Of a DNA stretch of 64,000 nt, positions 12,060 to 23,000 are shown piece after piece. The notes beneath the pieces were generated by a model. That model was not told the DNA's origin. It worked only from the letters and a program-made list of their open reading frames with translations, and made no database searches. This stretch comes from Branchiostoma floridae. Lineage: Eukaryota; Chordata; Leptocardii; Amphioxiformes; Branchiostomatidae. How positions within the stretch are numbered: the first letter of the stretch is position 1; the number at the start of each line of letters is the position of its first letter. The stretch covers positions 31,766,161 through 31,830,160 of the forward strand of contig NC_049981.1 in NCBI RefSeq assembly GCF_000003815.2, in the 5' to 3' direction. The position numbers were made by a program, and so were the translations under genes.

Positions 12060-13690
12060 TACCAAATACTGTATTCCTAGTTTCTCAGAAGCACCACTTT
12101 ATTGAGCCAGTATTCCTGTGGACCTAATCATAAATTCCCTGTCTGAATGGTTGCATGACTGACTGAAAATAAGTGAATTTATGGACAAAAAACATTGAAA
12201 CCTGTCTACCCAACTTCTCAAAGTACCACTTTATCCAGCCAATATTCTTGCAGACCGCATCATAAAAAACCCTGCCTGGCCCAAGTGATAGCAAGCCTGA
12301 TGAATGACTGAATGAATGAGTGAAGTGATGGACAAACAATATTGAAACCAGTCTACCCAACATTTTCCCCTGTTTGTGCCACTTTTTGCTAAACAGTATG
12401 AAGTCTAACCAAAGCCACAAACCTTACCACATCCCTCCTGACACCTGTGCTCCCTGGGGACCAATCCTTGGAGTAGGGTCTCCGTGAAGTCTTTGAAACT
12501 TGTGACAATGCTTGACAACCCTTCCCGCATCACTTGAAGTGTCTTAACACCTGCTAATTTTGAACTTGAATACCCTGCCGAACATGGCAGAGCAGTGACC
12601 ACCAATCATGTCTTCCCTATCCTTATAATGCATTTAATGGCAAATAGAAGCTGTCAAAAGTCACCTACCTGACGCTTCGTTCTCGAAAAACTAACATTGA
12701 GAGGGTAGCCCGGCTTCTAAAATGTCCATTCTCAACTTTTCGGAACTTTCTGACCACTGGAACACATGTGATTTGCATCCAAACGCAACTCGGTGACCTT
12801 TGACCCCATCTGGCACTACAATGACAGCTACATAACAAACTTCTTTCTAGTGTCCAGGCACCCAAAACAGGCTTGAAAGTCTGGTTTTTTCGACATAATA
12901 AAAAACCTACAACCCTTACCTGTAGAATACAGCTCCAAGATGCCAACATTTCCAAAGAAAAACACATCTTCTGATACTTTTAAAAATCAATCCTGTGGGG
13001 ACTCACCGGGGACCTTCTGCGCAGCCGTCAATTAGGGTCATTGCCCTTAAAACCCTGCCTGGCCTGTGAGATATTAAGCCGATTGAATGACTGAATGAAT
13101 GAATTTACGTATGGACAAACGATACCAAAAAAACTGTATGCCTAGTTTCTTGGAAGCACCACTTTATCCAGGCATTATTCCCATGGACCATATCATAAAA
13201 CCCAGCCTGGCCTAAGCGATAGCGAGCCTGTTGAATGACTGAATGAAGGAATGAATTTAAGGATGAACAGGATAAAGATATTGAAAACTGTTTACCCATC
13301 TTCTCAGAATCACCACTTTATCCAGGCATTATTCTTGCGGACCGTATCATAAAACCCCAGCCTGGCCTGTGAGATAGCAAGCCGATTGAATGACTGAATG
13401 AATGAATGAGTGAATTTATGGACAAACAATATTGAAAACTGTATACCCAACGTCTCATAAGTACCACTTTATCCAGGCATCATTCTTGCGAACCGTATCA
13501 TAAAAACCCTGCCTGGCCCAAGTGAAAGCAACCCTGTTGAATGATTAAATGAATGAGTGAACTTACAGACAAACAATATTGAAACCTGTATGCCTAGCTT
13601 CTTGGAAGTACCACTTTATCCTGCATTATTCCCGTGGACCATATCATAAAACCCCAGCCTGCCCTGTGAGATAGCGAACCTGTACATTCA
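12060..13690. repeat. Tandem repeat, about 145-bp unit, split by unique DNA
   Basis: Units contain AAGTACCACTTTATCCAGGC, then CGGACCATATCATAAAACCC, then AGCCTGGCC, then GAATGACTGAATGAATGA and GGACAAACAATATTGAAA. Copies lie at about 12080, 12215, 13030 (partial), 13150, 13305, 13460 and 13600. Unique sequence at about 12380-13020 interrupts the array and includes the candidate exon at 12428-12574. Confidence 0.8.
12428..12574 (-). CDS. Candidate internal exon, unknown protein
   Basis: On the minus strand a 49-codon frame is bounded by an acceptor (TTCGGCAG) and a donor (gtaagg). The frame enters and leaves in phase 1, so it is symmetric. It begins after GYSSSKLAGVKTLQV and ends near HRCQEGC. 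The phase matches the end of the signal-peptide exon at 26651-26777, so the two could belong to one gene across a long intron, but I found no exons between them. It resembles no family I can name. It could equally be a chance frame in DNA trapped between repeats. Confidence 0.25.
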
Positions 13691-14371
13691 GCCCTGACTT
13701 CTGACATCTGTATCTGTATTTCCACAAGACGGATCATCCCATTACGCCACGGGGCTCGCCCTTGGGCTAAGAGATCCCCGTTAAGATTGCGGCAAGGAAG
13801 AGATGCTGCTCAAGACGTTAAGCAATGCCTTGGAAGTGTACGAAGATGTTAAGGCCCGGGGAAAATATGTTAGGTTTTGGGTCACCAAATCAACCGTAGC
13901 AAAAACATGCGACGCTATTTCATTTTTTGGTAGACTGCTGGCCAGGGTCATAAAGTTCAGTTCAGTTCATCCTCATATGAGGTGCCATTAACGATGTCCG
14001 ACCATGCATCTCTATCTAGCATGGCGGCTAGCAAGTTGTAGTCCTTTAAATCAACCTCCTCCTCAAAGACTAAAAACTTTAAAAAAAAAACTAAAAAAAA
14101 ACTTTCAATCTAACTGATATGAATAAAAATGCAAGAAGTCTTGGAAATTTTCTTACAGTCAACGTGCATCCTTCACTCTGTTTAAGACTTCAAACATTAA
14201 CAGCAGATGTGTAGTAAACACTGTACTTCTTTGCTCAGTTTATTACATATGCTTGTGCTTTTACAATTAATATGTTATATCTTAGTCATTACAATATGAA
14301 TTATGATGTTGAATTTGTTGGATAACTACAGCTGAAATCTGAAAAAAAAAGTTAAAAACCTTACCTATCTT
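13691..14371. other. Intergenic, no gene seen
   Basis: No gene recognised. A phrase at about 13827 (GCCTTGGAAGTGTACGAAGA) resembles the duplicated segment at 14618-14830, which hints at an older related copy. Confidence 0.4.
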
Positions 14372-14590
14372 ACATCCGTAAATAGTTTCAGCAGGTTGGT
14401 AGATCAATTGAACAAAGTCTTCTTTATTACAAAACCTTCTTTTAATTCTTCCGTAACATTTCAAAGACTATCTGTGCCTCCATCAGTACAGAATGTCAAA
14501 ACCTTTACAGAAGAATAAAAAGAAGGTTGTGTAACTAACAAAGAAGACTTTGTTCAACTACCCTGTCCTAATTTTCTCAGGATTGTATAC
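14372..14590. repeat. Foldback repeat, copy also at 45700-45790
   Basis: GAACAAAGTCTTCTTTATTA near 14410 pairs with AAGAAGACTTTGTTCAACTA near 14542. The left part, read on the minus strand, matches 45715-45785 inside intron 7 of the PTPN13 gene. It is a dispersed inverted-repeat family, not an exon, although one end is followed by a donor-like GTAAGG. Confidence 0.55.
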
Positions 14591-14939
14591 CAGAAACAGA
14601 AAATTTACAAGGGTATTTTCTAGGCCTATGCCATGCCTTGGAAGTGTAAGAAGATGGAGGGTTCTTGTGCGAACAAGAAAGACGAAAGAAATGGGCAGAG
14701 GATCCAGATGGTTGAAAACACAGAACATCAATTTTCTAGGCCTATGCCATGCCTTGGAAGTGTAAGAAGATGAAGGGTTCTTGTGCGAAAGGGAAAGGCA
14801 GAAGAAATGGCCAGAAGATCCTGATGGCTGACTGGTCGAGCAAGATAAGACGTCTGAAGAATGGAGTGAGATAACTGCTGTAAGGAGTAGCAACATTATC
14901 AGGACTACACTTTTGTACATGGTCATTTTGTCTTGTCTC
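14558..14939 (-). CDS. Possible small secreted protein
   Basis: A 122-codon frame on the minus strand starts at 14926 (ACAAAATGACC context). Residues 1-24 form a strong signal-peptide-like segment (MTMYKSVVLIMLLLLTAVIS). A splice acceptor (TTCTCCAG) lies 13 bases upstream, so the start would be near the beginning of an exon. After the signal come two cysteines and a Ser-rich stretch. The distal part overlaps an imperfect 113-bp tandem duplication (about 14618-14830) that shifts the frame, so the true C-terminus is doubtful. No family is recognised, and hydrophobic ATG frames also arise by chance. Confidence 0.3.
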
Positions 14940-14989
14940 CTGGAGAATGAATGTCTTACACAAGCTCACTGCTCATCTCGCCGGATACA

Positions 14990-16361
14990 AAAAATGTTGG
15001 AAAAATGTTTTTCTCAAGAACTCTTCTATTTAGATTAGAACTTTAGATTCTAAAAATATATTGTACAAAATGAAAACCGAAGGCATAAGGGAAAAGTTGT
15101 TACACTTTTGCCCTAGGTTGTTATTCCAATTCAGCATTACTGTGGTATCCTTTTAAATCGCTGAACCAACAAAGCAGATTAATTTAGGCCAGCAGCGATA
15201 CCCTTTTCGAACAGATGTACATACACATACAACATGTATGACTTACACGTACTAACCCATCTGGGGTAGAGATTTGCCACTGAGATTTTTTACCTCATCA
15301 CTGCAGAAATCTCTACTGGCAGTTTCACTTGCTGAAATAATCCCCACATCAGTACTTACTGTTCTACAGATGATGCCATACCAGATAACCCACACCGATA
15401 TCTTTTTTTTCTTTCTTTTTTTAACGAGTTTGTTCAGTGCGAGGCCATTAACGACCTCTCGGCAGTGAACTAAGCTCTAGTAGAGCTTTTCCCTTATGTG
15501 AGAAACATTGAGCTGCTGCAAGTTTCTAACTGACTCAATAGGTGAAGCAGGGGTTACGAAGGCTGCTCGGAAAATACCCTACCCCATTTAGCCGACATGG
15601 TTTGATCCACTCACACTGGGAAGGACCCCTACTCTTTTTGATGAGACACATTACTTGATGCTACAGACAGATTTGCACATTTATTTAGATGTCAGAACTC
15701 CCATAATGCAAAAATAGGCAAATATATCAAGGACTGCTTTGCTATTAGAAAGAATACTGAAGCTAATGATTAGCCTACTTCATTATGATACTATATGAAT
15801 GAATTATGCATATTAGCCCTTATTGTTATGTTAACTATGATGTTAAGCTTTATCCTATACCTCTATTTTGTACTTTATGTAATAGTTGTTGCCATACTTT
15901 GTACCATGTACAATTGTTGTGCAATAAAGTTCTCATTATAGTATTCATTCCTTTTTTCCCCAAATGCATGGCATGTTTTTACAGTAAAACCACTCCAACT
16001 TTTTTCCAGATTCACAGTATTCAAGCCTCGAAGCAGAGGCACTGGAGGAGTAGCTTGCAGCATCTGGATTTCCAATAACAAATATTTCATGTGGAAACCT
16101 CCACCAACCGCTAACCTCTAGCTGCTCTCCCAAGTGACACTATCTCCCTCTAGCTGGAACTGCAGGCACTTCAAACCCTTGATATATCGGATAAGGGAGA
16201 CTTTGCAACATTGTGTTGTCAGCAGTTTTGAAAAACAAAAGGCAATTGTATATATAGGCAATATAATCCCTTTCCTTGGTTCTTGGAAAGAATTAATAAT
16301 TTTGTAAAGCAAGAGGACAATACAAATGCGACAGAACACCCTTCTCTTTGTTTGATATATA
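14990..16361. other. Intergenic, possible LINE tail
   Basis: No gene seen. The stretch 15780-15935 is T-rich and ends in ACCATGTACAATTGTTGTGC followed by AATAAAG, which resembles the 3' end of a LINE; no reverse transcriptase frame accompanies it. Confidence 0.4.
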
Positions 16362-17225
16362 CAGTGGAAGCCAGTTAATTGCACCTCGGATAAACGCATA
16401 CTTCGGATAATTGCACGGAATCCCTAAATCCCAAACCGTCTCCCATCCATTCCATTGTTAGTGACTTCGCTTATCTGCACAACAAAAAATCACCAACGCC
16501 GGATAATTGCATGACAATTTGTCAAACATCGTCAGCAAATTGACTGAAAATGCATGTTAAAATCGTCGGACACGGTACAAATAAGCTGATAATGACCTTT
16601 GTGAAGTCGCTATACTTACAACATGTATGAAATTGTTATTGGGATCAAAAGAAAGCGATATTGTGGGGTCAGCACCATGAAGAGACGCCCGCCCGCTTGA
16701 AAGGTCGTCAAAAGCCGGCATTACGATTTGGCAGACAACTTGCTTTGACATACAGTACTCAATAACAAATGTTCTCTATCTGTCCTTTGTCTAATTACGT
16801 AATTAGGGTCGCGGGGAAATACTTATGCAGTGGTTTTATGTTCTTGGCAGCCAGTCGGAAACAACACAGCGACTCGGGGCCTACAGACGGACATAACACT
16901 CGCCTTCGGCGGTGCGCATGCAGTGCTTTAGTTTCGTGATAAGGAAGCTAGATAACGTATACAGTAACTTACTTTTAGTTTTGATTTCAAGTGCATTGCA
17001 GAACGATGTTTCGTGAAGACATGTATATGACGTCCGGAGCACAACAGGTACAGCACTACTGTGGCACGTAAATAAACTGTGCGTTGTACTACCTCCCATA
17101 CCACCTCTCGGCCCCCCCGCCCGTGGTGATGCGGTCCAAATGACCAACTCCGCATTATCGCACACGCCGGATAGTTGCACGAAATTCGCTGGCAAATTGG
17201 GTGTGCAATTAAGCGGCTTCCACTG
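16362..17225. mobile_element. Tc1/mariner-pogo-like element, 864 bp
   Basis: The ends CAGTGGAAGCC and GGCTTCCACTG form inverted repeats that continue as CAGTTAATTGCAC and GTGCAATTAAGCGG. Both flanks are TA, consistent with the TA target duplication of the IS630-Tc1-mariner group; a CAGT start is common in pogo/Tigger members. Internal GGATAATTGCA boxes repeat. Minus frames at 16557-16751 and 16881-17195 show no DDE transposase or CENP-B-like motif, so the element is non-autonomous or decayed. Confidence 0.8.
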
Positions 17226-18700
17226 TATATACGGCCTCTTTCGGTTAGTATTGATTATGAATCCTTAACAACTAAACAGTCAGTCATTTTGTACAGTAGT
17301 TATTGTACAGTAGTATTACAATAAAAACATCAGATATCTATGGTGTTGCTGATTTCCATTGATACACCTGCCAGTTCAAGCTTATCAAACTGTATTTGCA
17401 TCAATTTGACATTATGAAGTTCAGATTTTTGGGATGGACGAGGTGAAATTTTTACTTCGTCCCGACAGAATTTCCAGGGACTTCATGTTAGTATTTCTAC
17501 ACAACAAAATAAATTTTAAAAAACTTCATTTTGTGCTAAGTAAGAACCTAAACAAACAAACTGCATTCGTGCAGCCTCAGTGGTGACCATGGACTTGGGC
17601 TTCTCAGAACTGGGGATGATCTGTATCAACACAAAAGCATCCTGGGACGGAAAGATTTGAATTTGAATGGCGCGGCACCAGATTATAATTATGGGCTCAA
17701 CAGTTACACCATGCTATAGGATTGGCCATGAAATTGCTCTTTTGTTATGCTATGGTTGAGCCCACTGCCTGTGATTAATTTGAATTGGAGACTTTTGAAT
17801 CTCAATAGCAGGGATCGGATTACATGTGGTCAGACAAAATGGAACTAATTGAGCCGAAATGAAGAAGGGTTTAAAACTAGCCCCTGGGGTGCCACAGTTA
17901 TCACTATGCATAACAGAATTTTACATCGTAAAAACAAATTGCACAGGAGAAACTTTATATATAGATCTCAAAATATTCAATTTCTTATTAATTAATATTC
18001 TTACCATTCATGTTATCAGGCCTATGTTTAGTTTGATTGCACGCATTTTCATATTGTTGCTGTCTCTTTGAACTTGAAGTCTTTCTACAATCTCAAAACT
18101 TATTCTGTAATTTGGAAATGCTGAAATGATTCTTGCATAAAGAACAACACACCTGGTATCAGTACCTATGATCGGTTATTCTTACTGCCAATGTGTAAAG
18201 GTGCACAACAAAAGGATATTGACATTCAGAAATCGATTTATATTTTTCTTACGTTGTACGAATAAAATATGCATGTGGTGAGGATTAGGATATTCACACA
18301 TTGAAAAATAAAAGATAGCGAAAAACTGTTGAAAAGATGTAGTGAGGTGATTGTTAGCATTTTTCTGTTGATACAGAGTTATGGCTTGTGGAAATTAGGT
18401 CAGGAAATGACAGGGTTCACTCCAGGTCGTTTGGGTGCCTGTCATTTTTCCTGATGAGTATCAAACCAGTCACCAAGGAATTCAGGATAAGATTAGGAAA
18501 TGGGTCATGCTTTTATCCAGGCTTAACTGCAAGGGCTGGGATAGATAAAGGTGCAGTATTCTGCAAGCTCAGTTCTATGTAAAAGAAATGACTTCACAAT
18601 GAGATATCAACATTGAAAACTCTCCTGCAGTACTGTAGCAAGCCACTAGGAGACCCATTGTCAAACTTGACCTACATATCAGATAAGGACTCATAGATAT
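17226..18700. other. Intergenic, small foldback only
   Basis: A short foldback lies at about 17675-17785 (TGGGCTCAACAG...CTATGGTTGAGCCCA). No exon or RNA gene is recognised in the rest. Confidence 0.45.
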
Positions 18701-20534
18701 AATTTCCACACACACACACACAGACTCAAACACAAATGACACTACCCTGGAGGCCATCCGGGATGGGGCAGCTAGGACCTACCCTTTGAAAAGGTAGCGA
18801 TAACTCCTTCAGGCTTAAACTCCCCCGGAGTGATAATGTGAGATTGTCGGGCTGACTGCCTTGGCTCCCCGAACAAAACTTGCTAACAAACCTCGCTAGC
18901 TACCCGGTCCTGTCTGGCTCCCAGGGTAAAATGACACTGAAAACATAACCTTCTTGTTAAAGGTAAATTATTTCCAGAAGTTATGTGGCAATGTGGCAAT
19001 CAAAGTTCGAGTCCCAACCCTGGAAAGTTTAGCTAGAGGGTTACCAAGAACAAGACCAACAAGAATAGTATCATTAGCATGTCCGACTCCTAGGCAAAAT
19101 ATATAATGAAGGATCATAGCATGATATAAGGCTGGATAGGTGCAAAATTGATTTCATGGAACCTTCATATACACCATCATCGTCACCATGTACAGATGTT
19201 TCCTTAAACTGTCCCTAGAGGTTAAAGGGACATACAAATACTTGTACAGGAAATTGGGACCTGATGTTATTTTGGCAGCAAGTGTGTGGGTGGGGCTGAA
19301 TGTATATTGGACTTTGGACAGTGGGTACAACAGAGCTGAAAGTGAAACTTGATTGCATAAGTGCTCAGAAATGTGAGATGATTTGAAAGTGAAACTTGAT
19401 GGTGTTACCGTGTAAGAGGTCAGAAAGAAAAGATGTTCTGAATCTGAGGGTTAAAAAGTGGATTATCCCAATTTACAGGGTAGAGGAAGTGTAGGCGTAG
19501 TGGATGGTCTGTGAGATGTCTAGAGTACAGGATCACATATCCGGTGTATTTAGCAATACGGAAATCCTGGTTTAGTACTATATGTACATTTTGTGTTTTT
19601 CTCCATATTTCAAAGTGGTTTCGAGGCTGAGGTAACATTTGGTGCCTCTGAATCTGATGCCATTTTTGTACTCATCATTATGGGGTATACAGTGTGCTAG
19701 TCTTCACACTGTGATGAATTTAATTTCTTATAAATCTAAATTTAAAAAACAAACATTACGCAACTTGCAACAATGTATGATCAAAAGAAAATTCTGCAAT
19801 ACCCCTTGATGCATAAGAAATCATCTAGGCATGAGTCTTAAATGGCTGTAATGTTGTGTGGCTGAATCTTCACCTGACAAGCAAAGTTCAAAGCCAAGTT
19901 GCAAATACCCACCTATAACCTGCAATTTGTAGAAACATTTTTGAGGTTGCAGAAAAATGTCAACAACCTAAAAGTTGGCAGATTTACAATGAGAGAGCAT
20001 TGACATGGTACTAAAGGATATCAAGGAGGCTCTATTTAATAGACTTTCCTTGCTACTGTAAATATGAATTACATTACACGAATTATATATTATATATATA
20101 GGACTTGGAAAAAAAGTATTTGCATTGTTGACAATTTTTCCAAACCAGTTGCTACATATATATCAGGTATGCAGAGGTGGCTTCTCACCTGGTGACATTC
20201 ACAGGTAGACTGAACAATACCTGTCTATCCAGGTGTCTATCCAGTCTGGGTCACTGCACAAGGTCACAGGTAAACCAGGTGCCTTTTGTGATCTATTGTC
20301 TGTAGACCTGGCAGGATGTAAGGGGGAGGGGGGTATAGAGATGACTTATCTACACCTTTTCTTTCTCTTTTACAGCTCAGGGACATCGGTACAGTTACTA
20401 TTCTCCAAGCAGAGGTTGAGTCGCGGAGATATAGTAGTAGTAGTTTGGATTTTTACCGACTTGCAAATGGAGAATAACAGTTACGTCACCATGTGGACTG
20501 TGTGCGTGCGCGTGTCTGAGAGCATGTTTGTGTA

Positions 20535-20538
<4 letters not shown>
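18701..20538. other. Intergenic, no gene seen
   Basis: Contains a short CA run at 18709-18722. A GC-richer block at 18740-18930 may be an unidentified repeat. No credible exon is recognised. Confidence 0.4.

Positions 20539-20594
<56 letters not shown>
20539..20594. repeat. GT microsatellite
   Basis: About 28 uninterrupted TG units. A TCTG microsatellite follows at 20699-20721. Frames of Val-Cys or Thr-His across them are artefacts. Confidence 0.95.
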
Positions 20595-20596
<2 letters not shown>

Positions 20597-20721
20597 ATGA
20601 CAGTGTGTGTGTCTGACTGAGTGTACATGTATATGTGTATGTGTGTGCCTGTTTTCATATTTGTGTATATGTGTATATTTTTGTGTCTGTCTACGGGTAT
20701 GTCTGTCTGTCTGTCTGTCTG

Positions 20722-21306
20722 TGCTTCTCTGAGTTCAAGTTCTCACTTGACATTGATTAAGTAGAAAAGTCTTGACTGTCTTGTTGACTATTAGTATTAT
20801 AACCAAAGTTCACTGTACATTTCACACCCCTCCCCTCTTCCTGACTTTGAAACCATGACCTGCTTTGTCCTGAACTTGGCATTTTGCCATCTTGGACAAG
20901 AATGCTCCATATTTGTTGGAACGTTTTTATACATTACATGTAGATATGTAAGACTCTGACTAATAGCCTTACTTAGTAGCTACTGCTACATGTATCTACA
21001 TGCAGCATGCAAAAAATCTGGGACTGAATAAAGACTAGAATGAAATTGAGCCAGAGTGGTTTCCATCTATCAATATATTTTATGTCTGTGGTCTCACATA
21101 TTGCAAAGGTGCAAATATGATATTGCCTATGGCACGCTTTATTTTGTTACAGTTATTGGAAATAGAACATCTGCATTGTGATGAATTGTTTCATTGTGTT
21201 CAACACTTAATTCTACAGCAACATGGCTAAACTACCGAGTCTGGCTCTCCTCAAACGTTCAAGCTGCAGGAGACGAAGATAAACAAGTTCTTTGTAATGA
21301 AATGTC
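20722..21306. other. Intergenic, nothing recognised
   Basis: No feature can be supported in this stretch. Confidence 0.4.
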
Positions 21307-21654
21307 AGGGCTCAAAATACCACATGCATATGCAGGTTAGTGCAGGTAAAATTGGAGCTGTGCAGGTATTTCTGGTGTCTACTTGCACCTAACCTGCACT
21401 GGTTCATGTACTAGTACTGGGTTTTATACATAAATGTCCTATGATGTACGTGTGTATGGGTTGTCATTAGCTGCATTGACTGTTACCACCTAATAGTATA
21501 TAGAAGAAAAAGTAGTAATGGTTCCTGAACAAATTTAGTATGATCCATACTTCCTAAATTCAGAGTAGTGCAGGTAAGATTTGTCTGGTGCAGGTAATTT
21601 TCGATGTTACCTGCACCAGTACAGGTATGCGAAAAAAAAAAATTTCGAGCCCTG
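21307..21654. mobile_element. MITE with CAGGGCTC ends, hAT-like
   Basis: The left end CAGGGCTCAAAAT pairs with the right end ATTTCGAGCCCTG. The bases AATGT stand immediately outside both ends, a possible target duplication. The interior repeats GTGCAGGTAA and CACCTGCAC boxes. Elements with the same CAGGGCTCGAAA termini occur at 61429-61691 and a decayed one at 22028-22298; a fragment lies at 30755-30830. Confidence 0.75.
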
Positions 21655-21834
21655 AATGTGCAATGAAGAAAGATGAAAGTCTGGATAAACAACACAATGT
21701 CCGACTGCACAAGCCAAATGTCTACTCTATATACAAGTACATGAGTTATAGTGCATTACGCAGGCAGTGTTTAAAAGTCCATTGTTCCCTGTAACAACAA
21801 CAACGTTATCGAAAGTCAATCTCTGAGTGCCCAG

Positions 21835-22012
21835 GGTGTGCAAGTTCTGCTGAGGTTGTTGTAAGACAAGACCTCTGATTAAGTGTTCTGAGGACAGGTT
21901 CAAGTCCAGAGGACTGTCTCGTCCATGCGTCTGTCACATGATCGTCACATGACTGTCACATGCGCTTGTATAGTCGCACAGATGCATAAATAAATAAATA
22001 AATAAACTGACA
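21835..22012 (+). repeat. Possible tRNA-like SINE fragment
   Basis: Contains GGTTCAAGTCC, a good B-box match, and ends in a run of AAAT units at 21987-22004. No A box is visible, so this is a weak call. Confidence 0.3.
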
Positions 22013-22027
22013 TAGATGTACACAACC

Positions 22028-22298
22028 TGGGCTTGAAATAGGTTTTCATGCATGCTTGCATTGGGACAGGTGACATTTGAAATCACCTGTACAAGACACG
22101 GTTTACTTGTACCATATCATTTTCATTCCTTGTTAATCTTGATGATTGATCATACTGCAAAAGTGGTCTAACTATCTAAGTTTTGTATTGTACACCTGGA
22201 CAAGTGTAGGTAGGTACCAGAAATACCTCATTGCACAACTCTATTTTTGCCTGCACTTACCAAAATAGCATGCACATATCGGTGGTATTCCTAGCCCT
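22028..22298. mobile_element. Decayed MITE, CAGGGCTC family
   Basis: Ends GGGCTTGAAATA and, reversed, AGGGCTAGGAATA, with ACCTGTACAAG and GTGCAGG-like boxes inside, related to 21307-21654 but more diverged. Confidence 0.5.
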
Positions 22299-22782
22299 AA
22301 ATCATAAATGCACATTTAAAATCAGCACATACAGTACAAAAGCTGTTGTGGGTAGTCATTTTCCCCTTGACACATACCTGTCCTGACCTGAGTTATCTGA
22401 CCTGTCCCTGTTGCCAGGTAGAGAGACAACACTGTGACATGGCCTGCTGTATGTAAACACTGAGGTGTTTAGGGTCTGGGCTTACTTATGTTAAACATTT
22501 CGCATTTGGTTCCTCCATGCACGTACAACATGTAAAGGGATGGGCCAGGAAAAATGAAGAGAAAAGTTGTTGCAATTCTTTTCAGTGTATTGTGTCATAA
22601 AAATGAAATATTTTCTTGTCATTCCAATATTTCAACAATCTTATTTTGGAGTCAGCTTTTTTTTCAAACCACCTAATGTTATATGTATAGCAGAGTGAAT
22701 CTAACAGTATCAAGAGAAGCACTGTATATTCTTTCAAATAATAGTATGTCAGCTAGAATCAAGTCGTTGTTCTTTTAAATAG

Positions 22783-23000
22783 CTACGGCCGCGTGGCGCG
22801 TTGGTACACCCGATCCCTCGATCTCGGAAGTTAAGCAACGCGCGGTCCGGACAGTACTTGGATGGGGGACCAACCAAGGACTGACCGGATTGCTGTAGCC
22901 TCACGAAGCTTTCCACGAAATCGTCTTCCGGGAGGGACGTAAAATGGGGGTCCCGTGCTCGAGGAGGTGCCTCGACCACGTTAATCAGCCTCATTACTCA
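22783..23000 (+). mobile_element. SINE with 5S rRNA-derived head
   Basis: The first 120 bases follow the 5S rRNA gene: CTACGGCC at the start, GATCTCGGAAGTTAAGCAA (box A region), AGTACTTGGATGGGGGACC (box C region) and GCTGTAGCC at the end. The sequence diverges from functional 5S in several stems, so it is not a working 5S gene. It is followed by a body containing GGGGGTCCCGTGCTCGAGGA, a phrase shared with the SINE-like fragment at 41825-41915. This is the arrangement of 5S-derived (SINE3-type) SINEs, which use the internal RNA polymerase III promoter. The 83-codon minus frame here is an artefact. Confidence 0.8.

Noticed and set aside
12665-12991. Extra minus-strand exons with donors at about 12667 and 12918
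   Set aside because: Their phases do not join to the candidate exon at 12428-12574 without stops, and the pyrimidine tracts are weak.
22783-22903. Functional 5S rRNA gene
   Set aside because: Several stems differ from 5S consensus and the sequence continues into a SINE body instead of a terminator.
22749-22994. 81-codon minus-strand frame
   Set aside because: It lies across a 5S-derived SINE; the similarity to 5S rRNA on the plus strand explains the sequence.
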